From contig JAXGNG010000001.1 of assembly GCA_040768125.1 (NCBI GenBank), positions 620,001 to 684,000 of the forward strand: a stretch of 64,000 nucleotides of DNA, written 5' to 3'. The notes below the pieces were generated by a model. That model was not told where the DNA came from, searched no databases, and saw only the letters and a program-made list of their open reading frames with translations. Numbering within the stretch: the first letter of the stretch is position 1; each line of letters begins with the position of its first letter. Shown one piece after another: positions 18,601 to 25,649 of this stretch. A program made the translations under genes and the position numbers. The DNA is from RBG-16-49-21 sp040768125 (lineage in GTDB: Bacteria > Spirochaetota > UBA4802 > UBA5550).

Positions 18601-18981
18601 CGGCTTCTGCGAATCGTCGGGAAGGTCCTCCGTGCGGTCGATGGCGTTTTTCAGGTCATTGACGGTCTTGTCCACGTTTTCCAGATCGGCGTCGAGCTTG
18701 ACGACGATAAGGGAAAGCGCCTCCAGTGATGAGGAGTAGAGTTCATCGATGCCGTCGATTTCCCGGAGCTGGTCCTCCAGGGGTATGGTGAGCAGTTTTT
18801 CGACGTCCTCGGCCGTGGCGCCGACGTAGAGGGTGTTGATCACCACGTAGTTGTACTCGATCTTGGGAAAGGCCTCCCTCTTCGCCGCGAACATGTTGAC
18901 GACGCCGGCGATGCATATGCCGATGAAGAGCATGATGAAGAAGAGCGAGTTGTTCAGGCAGAAATTTATGAGACGCTTCAT
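15670..18981 (-). CDS. RND-family efflux/export permease (AcrB/CzcA superfamily)
   Basis: An 1103-residue integral membrane protein with the usual 12-helix RND plan: first helix at about 10-32, a large periplasmic loop, then clusters of helices near 335-480 and 870-1030. GLIMALGMLVDNNIVVSDN in the fourth helix contains the Asp typical of proton relay. The loops contain YVGATAEDVEKLLTIPLE and IDGIDELYSSS, standard for this family. No membrane-fusion protein or outer-membrane channel gene is adjacent, so the partner must be elsewhere. The about 70 C-terminal residues after the last helix are charged (RRSGRKKR at the end). Substrate unknown; the sequence looks like a hydrophobic-compound exporter rather than a metal pump, which is a weak judgement. 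Confidence 0.9.
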   Translation of the reverse strand: MKRLINFCLNNSLFFIMLFIGICIAGVVNMFAAKREAFPKIEYNYVVINTLYVGATAEDVEKLLTIPLEDQLREIDGIDELYSSSLEALSLIVVKLDADLENVDKTVNDLKNAIDRTEDLPDDSQKPIVTELSTAMTPIVDIALTKEGGIPTDEAESELRNQAKILEDRLLELRGVARIDKKGYRDREMHVEVDPALLNRYKVSMAEVIMALAKKNVNIPGGLIRNNGRDILVRTIGEVEQIGEIRKTLVRMNDAGGGITIGDVARIRDSFEEATIINKTNGASSITLTVLKKESADIIELVDRIKREVTTYKKTAPKEYTVNVHNDLSYFVKRRLDVLVVNGLGGFILVLIILVLSYGWRISILTALAIPFAMFATIVWMVSQDVSINLNSMFGLIMALGMLVDNNIVVSDNIYRHLEEKWPLREAVVKGTAEVMMPIAATALTTIASFAPLMFMTGIMGKFMWVLPAVVTVALIASWLESGFMLPVQIHEMQKRRKSTVTLKEEEGGRIFNALRTRYLSLLRACLRHRYLFSLGVTAVFIGTLAFGVLAMKFILFPTGGIETFVIKVEMPTGTSVTRMSEKMSEIEKVVATLPKSELDCFTSRAGIIQEHPGDPDTKRGSNYGVLLVYLTPEEERKRKADEIMDYVRLKTKALSDFTKIEFKPIRFGPPTGPPIYITVKGEDFAVLREISAIYKKHLKTIPGLKDIKDNYEPGKDELRIFVDDRKAALTGISVFDVATTVRAAYAGNVSTSIKKTEEKIDIRVQFPEGQRKNLDSWRSIKIINRMGNLIPLEMVARVERKQGISVIYRKGWRRNINVSAEIDEKAKDVTSVSVNTMLMKRFADMPDRYPGYTVDYEGEFKDTQESISNLMRSFLIAALAIYIILIAVFRSLAQPVIIMAIIPLALVAVVWSFFFHGHPISFLALMGVVGLAGVVVNNSIVFLDFVNSGRCAGLSAVEASLEAGAKRMRPIILSSLTTVMGLAPTAYGILGNDPFLKPMALSMVWGLALGTVITLFVTPVLYTIFTDLSVRIFRRDMLCGKIDVSYHDDEEERAASERIESRFAGELSARLKGEITDELAARFARDDGGDSTPPRRSGRKKR

Positions 18982-19039
18982 TGTGGCATCCGGATAAATG
19001 GTATGCGCGGAGGGGGGGCCGTGCGGGGAGGATCCTTCC

Positions 19040-19237
19040 TTACCTGCCGGCCGTTGTCCTGCGCTTTACGACATACGCGTACAGCCATACAAACGAAAGG
19101 ATGAAGAGCACGAGGCCCCAGGTCCTGGTGCCCGGGTCTTTCATAAGAAATATCCCGGCTCCCGACGCCGCAACGAGAAGCAAGATAACAATGCCCTTTT
19201 TTAGGTGGCGGCTGAATCGATTTTCCGAACCGTTCAT
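19040..19237 (-). CDS. Small two-helix membrane protein
   Basis: A 65-residue reading frame from ATG at 19235-19237. It has two hydrophobic segments (KGIVILLLVAASGAGIFLM and WGLVLFILSFVWLYAYVV) and a basic tail (KRRTTAGR). The frame is open further upstream, but those residues look non-coding. It ends 58 bp before the RND gene on the same strand and may be its leader gene or an accessory subunit. I do not recognise a family. It is supported mainly by its clean hydropathy pattern and position. Confidence 0.45.
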   Translation of the reverse strand: MNGSENRFSRHLKKGIVILLLVAASGAGIFLMKDPGTRTWGLVLFILSFVWLYAYVVKRRTTAGR

Positions 19238-19629
19238 CGGCGTCGTGGCCCCTGATTTTCCGGCAAATGTAATGATCAGCGCCCAACTCTTCAATAATAA
19301 AACAGGCCGGCATGGCAAAAATTGGGGATGCCTTCCCTGCCCGCCGGCGGGGCCCACGGCGGTGAAGTGCAGGATGAGGATGAAGGGGTTACTGGCCTGG
19401 CGAGGACATTCCGGGAGAAGGGACCGGAAACCAATTTGAGGGGAAAAATGAATATGTATTTGACAATATATACCCATGGCCAACTCTTTCGCTTGATGCT
19501 CTGCCTGTTTTTCACCAGGGACCCCTGATCGGATGATACAGCCGCTGCCGGGGTTCAGGCGGACCGGAATCCCAACCGGCGATGGCAGGAATGGAGCCAT
19601 TCTTATCAGTGATCAGAGGAGCGCGCTTT
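19238..19629. other. Intergenic region upstream of the antiporter gene
   Basis: No convincing gene. A TTGACA sits at 19460-19465 facing the antiporter, but the hexamer 17 bp downstream (ACTCTT) is not a good -10. The region is slightly more AT-rich near 19440-19475 than its surroundings. Confidence 0.4.
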
Positions 19630-21138
19630 ATGAAGAAATACACGGTTGGCATAATCGCGGTCATCGCCATGATATGCGCGGTGCAGGTCATCGCCCTGGC
19701 GAAAGCGGGGGTTGAAAAGGGAACCGCGGCGGTTGAAACCGCCGTTGAAACGGGTCAGCACCATGGCGAGGCCGGTGCGGAAGATGGCCATGGCGGCGCA
19801 CAACTCGGAACCATCCTCCCCCTCTGGTCAGTGCTTCCCTTTGCCGGGATACTTCTTTCGATCGCGCTCTTCCCCCTCGTGGCGCCCACCTTCTGGCACC
19901 ACCACTATCCGAAGCTTTCCGCTTTCTGGGCCCTGGTGTTCGCGGTGCCCTTCGTCATCATCTTCAAGGGCGTGGCGGCCCACGAGATCGCCCATATCTA
20001 CATTATCGATTACATACCCTTCATCCTGCTCCTCTGGTCGCTCTTCACCATCGCCGGGGGGATCCACATACGGGGGACCCTGAAGGGAAACCCGGCGGTC
20101 AACACGATCATACTCCTTATCGGGACCGTGATCGCCTCCTGGATCGGCACCACGGGGGCATCGATGCTCCTGATCCGGCCGATCATACGCTCCAACGCCT
20201 GGCGCACCCATAAGGTCCACACCATCGTCTTTTTCATCTTCCTCGTGAGCAACATAGGCGGCGCCCTGACGCCCCTGGGGGACCCGCCCCTCTTTCTCGG
20301 CTTTCTCCATGGCGTCCCCTTCTTCTGGACCATGCATATCCTGCCGCACATGGCCCTGGTGTCGGTGATACTCCTGGCGCTTTATTTCATCATCGATACG
20401 ATTTATTACAGGAAAGAGGACAAGACCCTCATGGGGACCGGCGAGAAGGAGCCGCTCAAAATCGAGGGCACGCATAATTTCATATACCTCGGCGGCGTCG
20501 TGGGGGCGGTCCTCTTCAGCGGGATGGTGAAGCTGGGCGAGGTGAACATCTTCGGCATACACCAGTCCGTGCAGAACCTCGTCAAGGACGGCCTGCTGAT
20601 CCTCATGGCCCTTCTCTCGCTCAAGACCACGAGGGAGAGCATACGGAAGGACAACGAGTTCGGGTGGGGACCGATCCTGGAGGTGGCCTACCTCTTCGCG
20701 GGGATCTTCATGACCATCATCCCCGCCCTGGCCATACTCAAGGCCGGGGAGCACGGCGCCATGGCCGCCCTGATCAAGTCGACGGAAAAGCCGGCCCAGT
20801 ATTTCTGGGTCACGGGGGGTCTCTCCAGCTTCCTTGACAACGCACCGACCTACCTGACCTTCTTCAACAGCGCCCTGGGCAAGTTCTATCCCGGGACGGC
20901 GGAGGCCCCGGCCGTGGCCCGGCTCATCGTGGAGAAGGTCGACTACCTGGCGGCGATCTCCGCCGGGGCGGTCTTCATGGGGGCCAACACCTACATCGGG
21001 AACGCCCCGAACTTCATGGTGAAGTCGATCGCCGAGGAATCGGGCATCAAGATGCCGAGCTTCTTCGGGTACATGATCAAGTATTCAATCCCGATCCTGC
21101 TCGTGATCTTCGTGATCGTGACGCTCGTTTTCTTCTAA
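19630..21138 (+). CDS. nhaD: NhaD-type sodium/proton antiporter
   Basis: A 502-residue membrane protein with about 12-13 hydrophobic segments. After a signal-like first helix there is a His/Glu/Gly-rich linker (GQHHGEAGAEDGHGG), then helices beginning at ILPLWSVLPFAGILLSIALFP. Signature stretches are NIGGALTPLGDPPLFLGFLHG, GWGPILEVAYLFAGIF, SSFLDNAPTYLTFFN and GANTYIGNAPNFMVKSI, characteristic of NhaD and the wider ion-transporter superfamily. It should exchange Na+ or Li+ for H+ across the inner membrane. I chose ATG at 19630 because AGAGGAG lies about 9 bp upstream; a start 16 codons earlier is also open. The gene stands alone between long intergenic spaces and is followed by a GC-rich hairpin. 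Confidence 0.9.
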   Translation: MKKYTVGIIAVIAMICAVQVIALAKAGVEKGTAAVETAVETGQHHGEAGAEDGHGGAQLGTILPLWSVLPFAGILLSIALFPLVAPTFWHHHYPKLSAFWALVFAVPFVIIFKGVAAHEIAHIYIIDYIPFILLLWSLFTIAGGIHIRGTLKGNPAVNTIILLIGTVIASWIGTTGASMLLIRPIIRSNAWRTHKVHTIVFFIFLVSNIGGALTPLGDPPLFLGFLHGVPFFWTMHILPHMALVSVILLALYFIIDTIYYRKEDKTLMGTGEKEPLKIEGTHNFIYLGGVVGAVLFSGMVKLGEVNIFGIHQSVQNLVKDGLLILMALLSLKTTRESIRKDNEFGWGPILEVAYLFAGIFMTIIPALAILKAGEHGAMAALIKSTEKPAQYFWVTGGLSSFLDNAPTYLTFFNSALGKFYPGTAEAPAVARLIVEKVDYLAAISAGAVFMGANTYIGNAPNFMVKSIAEESGIKMPSFFGYMIKYSIPILLVIFVIVTLVFF

Positions 21139-21170
21139 ACCACGCATTACCATTCATCGGATACATCTCC

Positions 21171-21206
21171 GCCCGGCTCTGTCCCCGAAGGGGGCCGGAG
21201 CCGGGC
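21171..21206 (+). terminator. GC-rich hairpin after the antiporter gene
   Basis: A 9-bp perfect stem GCCCGGCTC / GAGCCGGGC (21171-21179 with 21198-21206) with an 18-base loop that can itself pair (CCCC...GGGG), located 32 bp after the antiporter stop. There is no run of T after it, so it is at best an imperfect intrinsic terminator. Confidence 0.5.
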
Positions 21207-21521
21207 GGCAGGACGTGATTTCCTTCAGGCCCGAAATTACCTGTCTGCACCCAATAGTCGCAGAAGTATCGACCAAACCGGAATTCGCTTTTCCAGAAAG
21301 ACTATCCTCCCTGAGTCATCCATCAGTGAATTCACTTATGAACAGGTAAGAATTGGGGTAACAAATGCTCTGAATATATGATTTCTTCATTTTCATGTAT
21401 GGGGAAAAATTGCTTTACATATATATTTATACTTAATAACTATATTGTCAATAGAAGATACGGTGCAATTATAAAAACAGTACCGGATGATGACATGCAT
21501 TATACTACCAGGGGGGAAATC
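21207..21521 (+). other. AT-rich upstream region of the SUMF1-like lipoprotein gene
   Basis: No gene seen. The stretch from about 21370 to 21500 is clearly AT-rich against the GC-rich background. It contains TTTACA at 21414-21419 with TAACTA 17 bp later and TATATT just beyond, a plausible sigma-70 promoter for the lipoprotein gene. The base composition differs from neighbouring spacers and could point to acquired DNA. Confidence 0.4.
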
Positions 21522-22631
21522 ATGAAAACATTATGCCGATTCATTTCTTTTCTTATCCTCATCTGCGCCCTGGCCTTTTTGTCATGCGAGACGGGGAAGA
21601 AGGACAATAACAACAATCTTATATTCATGCTTCTCGCCGGTGGTGGCCTGTCCCCCTATAACATGGAAACCTACACCGCCGACGGCGTATCGTTTCTCAT
21701 GGCCAATATGCCCGGCGGCACAACGTTCCCGACCGGTACTGACGATCTAGGCACACCTGCTACGGTTGCCAATGCCTACTTGATCGGCGAGACCGAGGTA
21801 ACCTACCAGCTCTGGTATAAGGTATACACATGGGCCACTGACGCCGCGCGGGGGGCAGACCAGTACACGTTCACATTTACTGGCGGAAGCGAACCCCGGG
21901 CCGGCAATGACGGTACGCCAGGGAGCGAAACCAATAGCCAGGAGCCGGTGACCTACGTGAACTGGCGCCATGCCATGGTGTGGTGCAACGCCCTGACGGA
22001 ATGGTACAATGCCAATAACGGGTCGTCACCCGACCTTGACTGCGCGTATTACACCGACAGCGGATATGTTTCGCCGATCAGAAGCGCGGATGACACCGGA
22101 TCGTTTGATGGAACTGCCGGCGGCCAGGACAATCCCTATGTGAAAGCCGCGGCAAAGGGCTTTCGCCTTCTCACAAGCAATGAGTGGGAACTCGCGGCGC
22201 GGTGGAGGAACGACGCGACAAACACGGTGAGCGGCTATACTGATCCGTATTTTACAAAAGGCGATTCAGCGAGTGGGGCGATAACGTATTGTAATGACAA
22301 TACGGATGGTTCTGGCGAACCGGGAAAATCAGCCAATGACGTTGTTGCTGTATATTTGCAATACTGGGATGGGGATTCATGGGAGCCGACAGGAGTAACG
22401 AGTACCGCGACGGTAAAAAGCAAAACCACCGGAGCAAATGCACTGGGCCTCTACGACATGAGCGGCAATGTATCGGAATGGTGTTTTGAACTTCACGCGG
22501 GGGATCGCCGCGTAGGGCGTGGCGGGAATTGGTGGAGCCGAGCAATTTTTCTGCCAGTTGGCTATTGGACCAGCTACGACTCGTATTTGGTAAGCGACGA
22601 CGTAGGCTTCCGATTTGCGAAGAGCTTATAA
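21522..22631 (+). CDS. SUMF1/FGE-fold lipoprotein with a variable-looking C-terminus
   Basis: A 369-residue protein with a lipoprotein signal (lipobox ALAFLSC, lipidated C22) and an Asn/Gly-rich linker. A formylglycine-generating-enzyme (C-type-lectin-like) domain runs from about residue 45 to the end. Recognisable elements are ADGVSFLMANMPGGTTFPTG, GETEVTYQLWYKVYTWA, NSQEPVTYVNWRHAMVWCNAL, GFRLLTSNEWELAARW, ALGLYDMSGNVSEWCFE and the closing RGGNWW...VGFRFAKSL. The cysteine pair needed for true FGE catalysis is not evident near the C-terminus, so I expect a binding or surface-exposed protein. Residues just before VGFR are unusually mixed. GGGGGGA lies 5-11 bp before ATG 21522. Codon use is less GC-rich than neighbours (including TTA and ATA codons), which may signal transfer. 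Confidence 0.82.
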   Translation: MKTLCRFISFLILICALAFLSCETGKKDNNNNLIFMLLAGGGLSPYNMETYTADGVSFLMANMPGGTTFPTGTDDLGTPATVANAYLIGETEVTYQLWYKVYTWATDAARGADQYTFTFTGGSEPRAGNDGTPGSETNSQEPVTYVNWRHAMVWCNALTEWYNANNGSSPDLDCAYYTDSGYVSPIRSADDTGSFDGTAGGQDNPYVKAAAKGFRLLTSNEWELAARWRNDATNTVSGYTDPYFTKGDSASGAITYCNDNTDGSGEPGKSANDVVAVYLQYWDGDSWEPTGVTSTATVKSKTTGANALGLYDMSGNVSEWCFELHAGDRRVGRGGNWWSRAIFLPVGYWTSYDSYLVSDDVGFRFAKSL

Positions 22632-23002
22632 TAGGTCGGGGTGCTGTCGTGAGGGTTGTGCTCTCACCCCCCCCGGCCCCCTCTCCCGGGGGAAAGGGGG
22701 AGCATGTTCAATCTTGGTGCCTTCATCTTTCTATGTGACGAAAGGGTCACGCTCAGAGGCGCGGGGTGGGGGCACTGAGCCTGCTTCAATATAGTAGATA
22801 CAAACCGGTCAAGTGCGCCGCTTTCACATGGCTGAACGTATCGGACCTCGAATGCCAGAATTGTTTTATTCCCTGAAATACTTCAATGCCTTGACAGAAG
22901 TGAATCCTTGTGCATATTCTTGTCACGCGGGCCCTGATGCCGAGGGTCCTGTCCCCGGAGCTCCGGGGGCACTGTCCGATCACATGCGAGGGGGAGACCG
23001 CC
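22632..23002 (+). other. Spacer with GC hairpin region downstream of the SUMF1-like gene
   Basis: No gene supported. Right after the lipoprotein stop is GTGAG-N9-CTCAC (a small hairpin), then long C and G runs (about 22665-22705) able to fold into a strong hairpin that could end transcription. The right half holds the promoter listed separately. Confidence 0.4.
22891..22920 (+). promoter_or_regulatory. Probable sigma-70 promoter of the MuiA-like gene
   Basis: TTGACA at 22891-22896 is followed after 18 bp by TATTCT at 22915-22920. The start codon chosen for the next gene is at 23003, leaving a leader of about 75 bases. Confidence 0.5.
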
Positions 23003-24814
23003 ATGAAGGGTACCGTGAAGAAAATGATCGCCGCGTGCCTGGTGGCCGCCGCCGCGGGGGTCCTGGCAGACACCGGCGAGGAGTCGCGCCCCAGCGACAT
23101 CGTGTCGGTGAAGCTGTACCAGAACCAGGCCACCATCGTGCGGCAGACCCGCCTGCGACTCGCCAAGGGAGTCAACACCGTAATCCTGGGCAACCTGCCC
23201 CCCCTGCTCTACGACTGGTCAGTGCGCGGGAGCCTTCCCGGTGATTTCGGGGGAAAGATACTCTCCCTCGAGGTCGAGCAGAAGGCCCTGGTGCAGAAGC
23301 GCCAGAAGAACATCGTCGCGATCGAGAAAAAGCTCGAGGAGCTTCGCGAGAGGGACCAGGTCCACGTGGACGGGCTGAAGAATATCGCGGGCCAGGAAAA
23401 GTTTCTCAATTCCGTCATGGAGTTCACCAGCGGGAACGTCTCGAAGGAGCTCGCCACGAGGATACCCCAGGTGGGCCTCTGGAACGACACCCTCCAGTAC
23501 CTCGCGAGGAAGACCTCGGATCTGCTCCGCGAGAAGCGGAGTATCGAAAAAGAGCGGGAGAAGATCGGAAAGGAGATCCAGAAATGGGAGTTTGAGCTTT
23601 CCCAGATCGCCGGGGCCGGGTACTTCCGCAATTACCAGACCCTGAACAAGGCGCTCCTGGACAACCGCTCGGCGATGAACGTCCAGCAGTATGCCGACAG
23701 CACCGGGCTGTACGGCGAAAAGAAAAGGATCTTCCTCAATCCCACGGAAAACCTCGAAATCGAAAAGCGGCTGATCGTATCGATCCAGTCCCCCGGTGAT
23801 GCCGAGACCACCATCACCTTCAGCTACGTCATACCCCAGACCAAGTGGCAGATGCGCTACGATGTGAGGGCCGGGTACCTGACGAAGGAAGTGAAAATGG
23901 TGGTGTACGGGGACATCTACCAGAAAACCGGCGAAAACTGGGAGGGAATACGCCTGGCCCTTTCCACGGGCAGGCCCGTCAGTTCCATTGCCCCGCCGGA
24001 CCTTAACCCCTGGTACCTGGACATCGTCGTGCCGGGAAGATTAGATCGCGAGGAGATGGCAAAGGACGAGGCAACGGGGAGGGCGTATAAAAAGGGAGCG
24101 GCGCCTCCCCTCCAGGAACAGATCGCCCAGGAAGAAGACCGGTTGACCGTGAGGGAAGAGGGCATCTATTTCGAGATATCCCTGCCCGCGCTCCAGACCG
24201 TGGAGTCCACGTCGAAATACCAGAAAAAGCTGATCAGGGAATATGACCTCGGGGGAGGGAAGGAAATCGACTACTTTTACGAGGCAATGCCGGAGAAGGC
24301 GAACAGCGCGTACATGAAGGCGCAGGTGAAGAACAGTACCGAACTTCCCTGGCTCGAGGGGGAGGCCCAGGTGTTTCTCGAAAACGAGTTCATGGGCAAG
24401 ATCACCATGCCCTTCACGCCGCCGGGCAGGGAATGCGAGCTGACCCTGGGTATCGAGCCCCGCGTCATCGTTAAAAAGGAACTGGTGAAGAAATTCGAAG
24501 ATACGGCGGGAATACTCGGGGGGAAGCGCAAGATTCGCTACCACTACAAGCTTTCAATGGAGAACCAGCTCAAGAAGCGGGAGACCATCATGGTCTATGA
24601 CGTGTTCCCGGTTTCACTGAACGACGCGATCCGCATCGAGGTCGAGAACCTTTCCCGTCCCTTCACGGAGGACGATGAATTCAAAAAGACGACGAAGTAT
24701 TCACAGGGAATCCGGCGGTGGAAGCTCGGGATGGAGCCCGGCGCGAAGCAGGAGATAACCTACGACGTGGTCGTTACCTTTGACAGGGAGACGACGGTCC
24801 GGGGACTGCGATGA
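23003..24814 (+). CDS. MuiA-like protein with DUF4140/DUF4139 domains
   Basis: A 603-residue secreted protein with a signal peptide (KKMIAACLVAAAAGVLADTG). An N-terminal DUF4140-like part (residues about 25-120) begins with VSVKLYQNQATIVRQTRLRLAKGVNTV. A coiled coil follows (about 100-205; repeated Lys/Glu/Arg heptads), then a DUF4139-like beta domain to the end (FSYVIPQTKWQMRYDVRA, GENWEGIRLALSTGRPV, closing ITYDVVVTF). The family is named for a mucoidy inhibitor; its biochemical role is unknown. ATG 23003 follows GAGGGGGAGA; an open extension of 31 codons upstream has no ribosome site. It is probably periplasmic. It is followed 92 bp later by plsC. Confidence 0.82.
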   Translation: MKGTVKKMIAACLVAAAAGVLADTGEESRPSDIVSVKLYQNQATIVRQTRLRLAKGVNTVILGNLPPLLYDWSVRGSLPGDFGGKILSLEVEQKALVQKRQKNIVAIEKKLEELRERDQVHVDGLKNIAGQEKFLNSVMEFTSGNVSKELATRIPQVGLWNDTLQYLARKTSDLLREKRSIEKEREKIGKEIQKWEFELSQIAGAGYFRNYQTLNKALLDNRSAMNVQQYADSTGLYGEKKRIFLNPTENLEIEKRLIVSIQSPGDAETTITFSYVIPQTKWQMRYDVRAGYLTKEVKMVVYGDIYQKTGENWEGIRLALSTGRPVSSIAPPDLNPWYLDIVVPGRLDREEMAKDEATGRAYKKGAAPPLQEQIAQEEDRLTVREEGIYFEISLPALQTVESTSKYQKKLIREYDLGGGKEIDYFYEAMPEKANSAYMKAQVKNSTELPWLEGEAQVFLENEFMGKITMPFTPPGRECELTLGIEPRVIVKKELVKKFEDTAGILGGKRKIRYHYKLSMENQLKKRETIMVYDVFPVSLNDAIRIEVENLSRPFTEDDEFKKTTKYSQGIRRWKLGMEPGAKQEITYDVVVTFDRETTVRGLR

Positions 24815-24906
24815 AGGACCGGGCCCGTTCCCTTCACGATCCCGGAAAGGATTCAATCCCTGCGGGATGACCGGGAGGCGCGGCGGGACCATGAGGTGCT
24901 GATGCC

Positions 24907-25635
24907 ATGGATGCGGTAACGCGGGCGGTAAAGATTGGCTGGATATTCCTCTGGGCGGGGATAATGACCCTCCTTCTCTTTCTTCCCATGGTGATATCTT
25001 CCCTCCTGAGCAGGACGGGGAATCTCGCCTTTTCAATTTCGAAGATATGGGCCCGGGTCATGCTGCTCGTGTCCGCCACCCGCGTATCCGCCGTTGGAAA
25101 GGAGAAAATCGAGAAGGGACGTTCCTACGTGATTATCTCGAACCACCAGTCCCAGTACGACATTCTCGCCATCGTGACCTCCCTGGGGGTCCAGTTCCGA
25201 TGGATCATCAAGCAGGAAATACTCAGCGTTCCCCTTTTCGGCTACGCTCTCTATGCATCGAGGAATATCTTTATCGACCGCCGCGATCCGGACAGCGCCA
25301 GGACGAGCATCAGGAAGGGACTTGACCGCCTTCCCCGGGGCGCGAGTGTCATGTTCTTTGCCGAGGGGACCCGCTCTCCCGATGGCCGTCTCCTGCCCTT
25401 TAAAAAGGGGGGGTTCACCGTGGCCCTGGAGAGGAGCTACCCGGTCCTGCCGGTAACCGTGAACGGCAGCCGCCGTGTCCTGCCCAAGGGGAGCGTCGAG
25501 TTCCATCCCGGACGCATCGAGGTGGTGATCGGCGACCCCATCGACACGTCCGGGTACGGACCGGACAGGATCGGCGAACTTATGGAGCGAACGCGCCATG
25601 TGATTGAATCGAACCTGGATCGTGATTCGGATTGA
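24907..25635 (+). CDS. plsC: 1-acyl-glycerol-3-phosphate acyltransferase (PlsC family)
   Basis: A 242-residue membrane-associated acyltransferase. An N-terminal helix (WIFLWAGIMTLLLFLPMVI) is followed by block I NHQSQYD (H80 and D85, the HX4D catalytic pair), block II around NIFIDRRDPDSA, block III FFAEGTRSPDGRLLPFKKGGF and block IV VLPVTVNGS. The enzyme makes phosphatidic acid from lysophosphatidic acid at the inner membrane. The stop lies just before the cyclase start, so the two genes may be cotranscribed. It could instead acylate another lysolipid. Confidence 0.9.
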   Translation: MDAVTRAVKIGWIFLWAGIMTLLLFLPMVISSLLSRTGNLAFSISKIWARVMLLVSATRVSAVGKEKIEKGRSYVIISNHQSQYDILAIVTSLGVQFRWIIKQEILSVPLFGYALYASRNIFIDRRDPDSARTSIRKGLDRLPRGASVMFFAEGTRSPDGRLLPFKKGGFTVALERSYPVLPVTVNGSRRVLPKGSVEFHPGRIEVVIGDPIDTSGYGPDRIGELMERTRHVIESNLDRDSD

Positions 25636-25649
25636 CGGGGGAAATTGCC

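Noticed and set aside
22632..23002. Reverse transcriptase or template repeat for a diversity-generating retroelement next to the SUMF1-like gene
   Set aside because: No such reading frame or near-repeat was seen here or elsewhere in the window; only the variable-looking tail remains as a hint.
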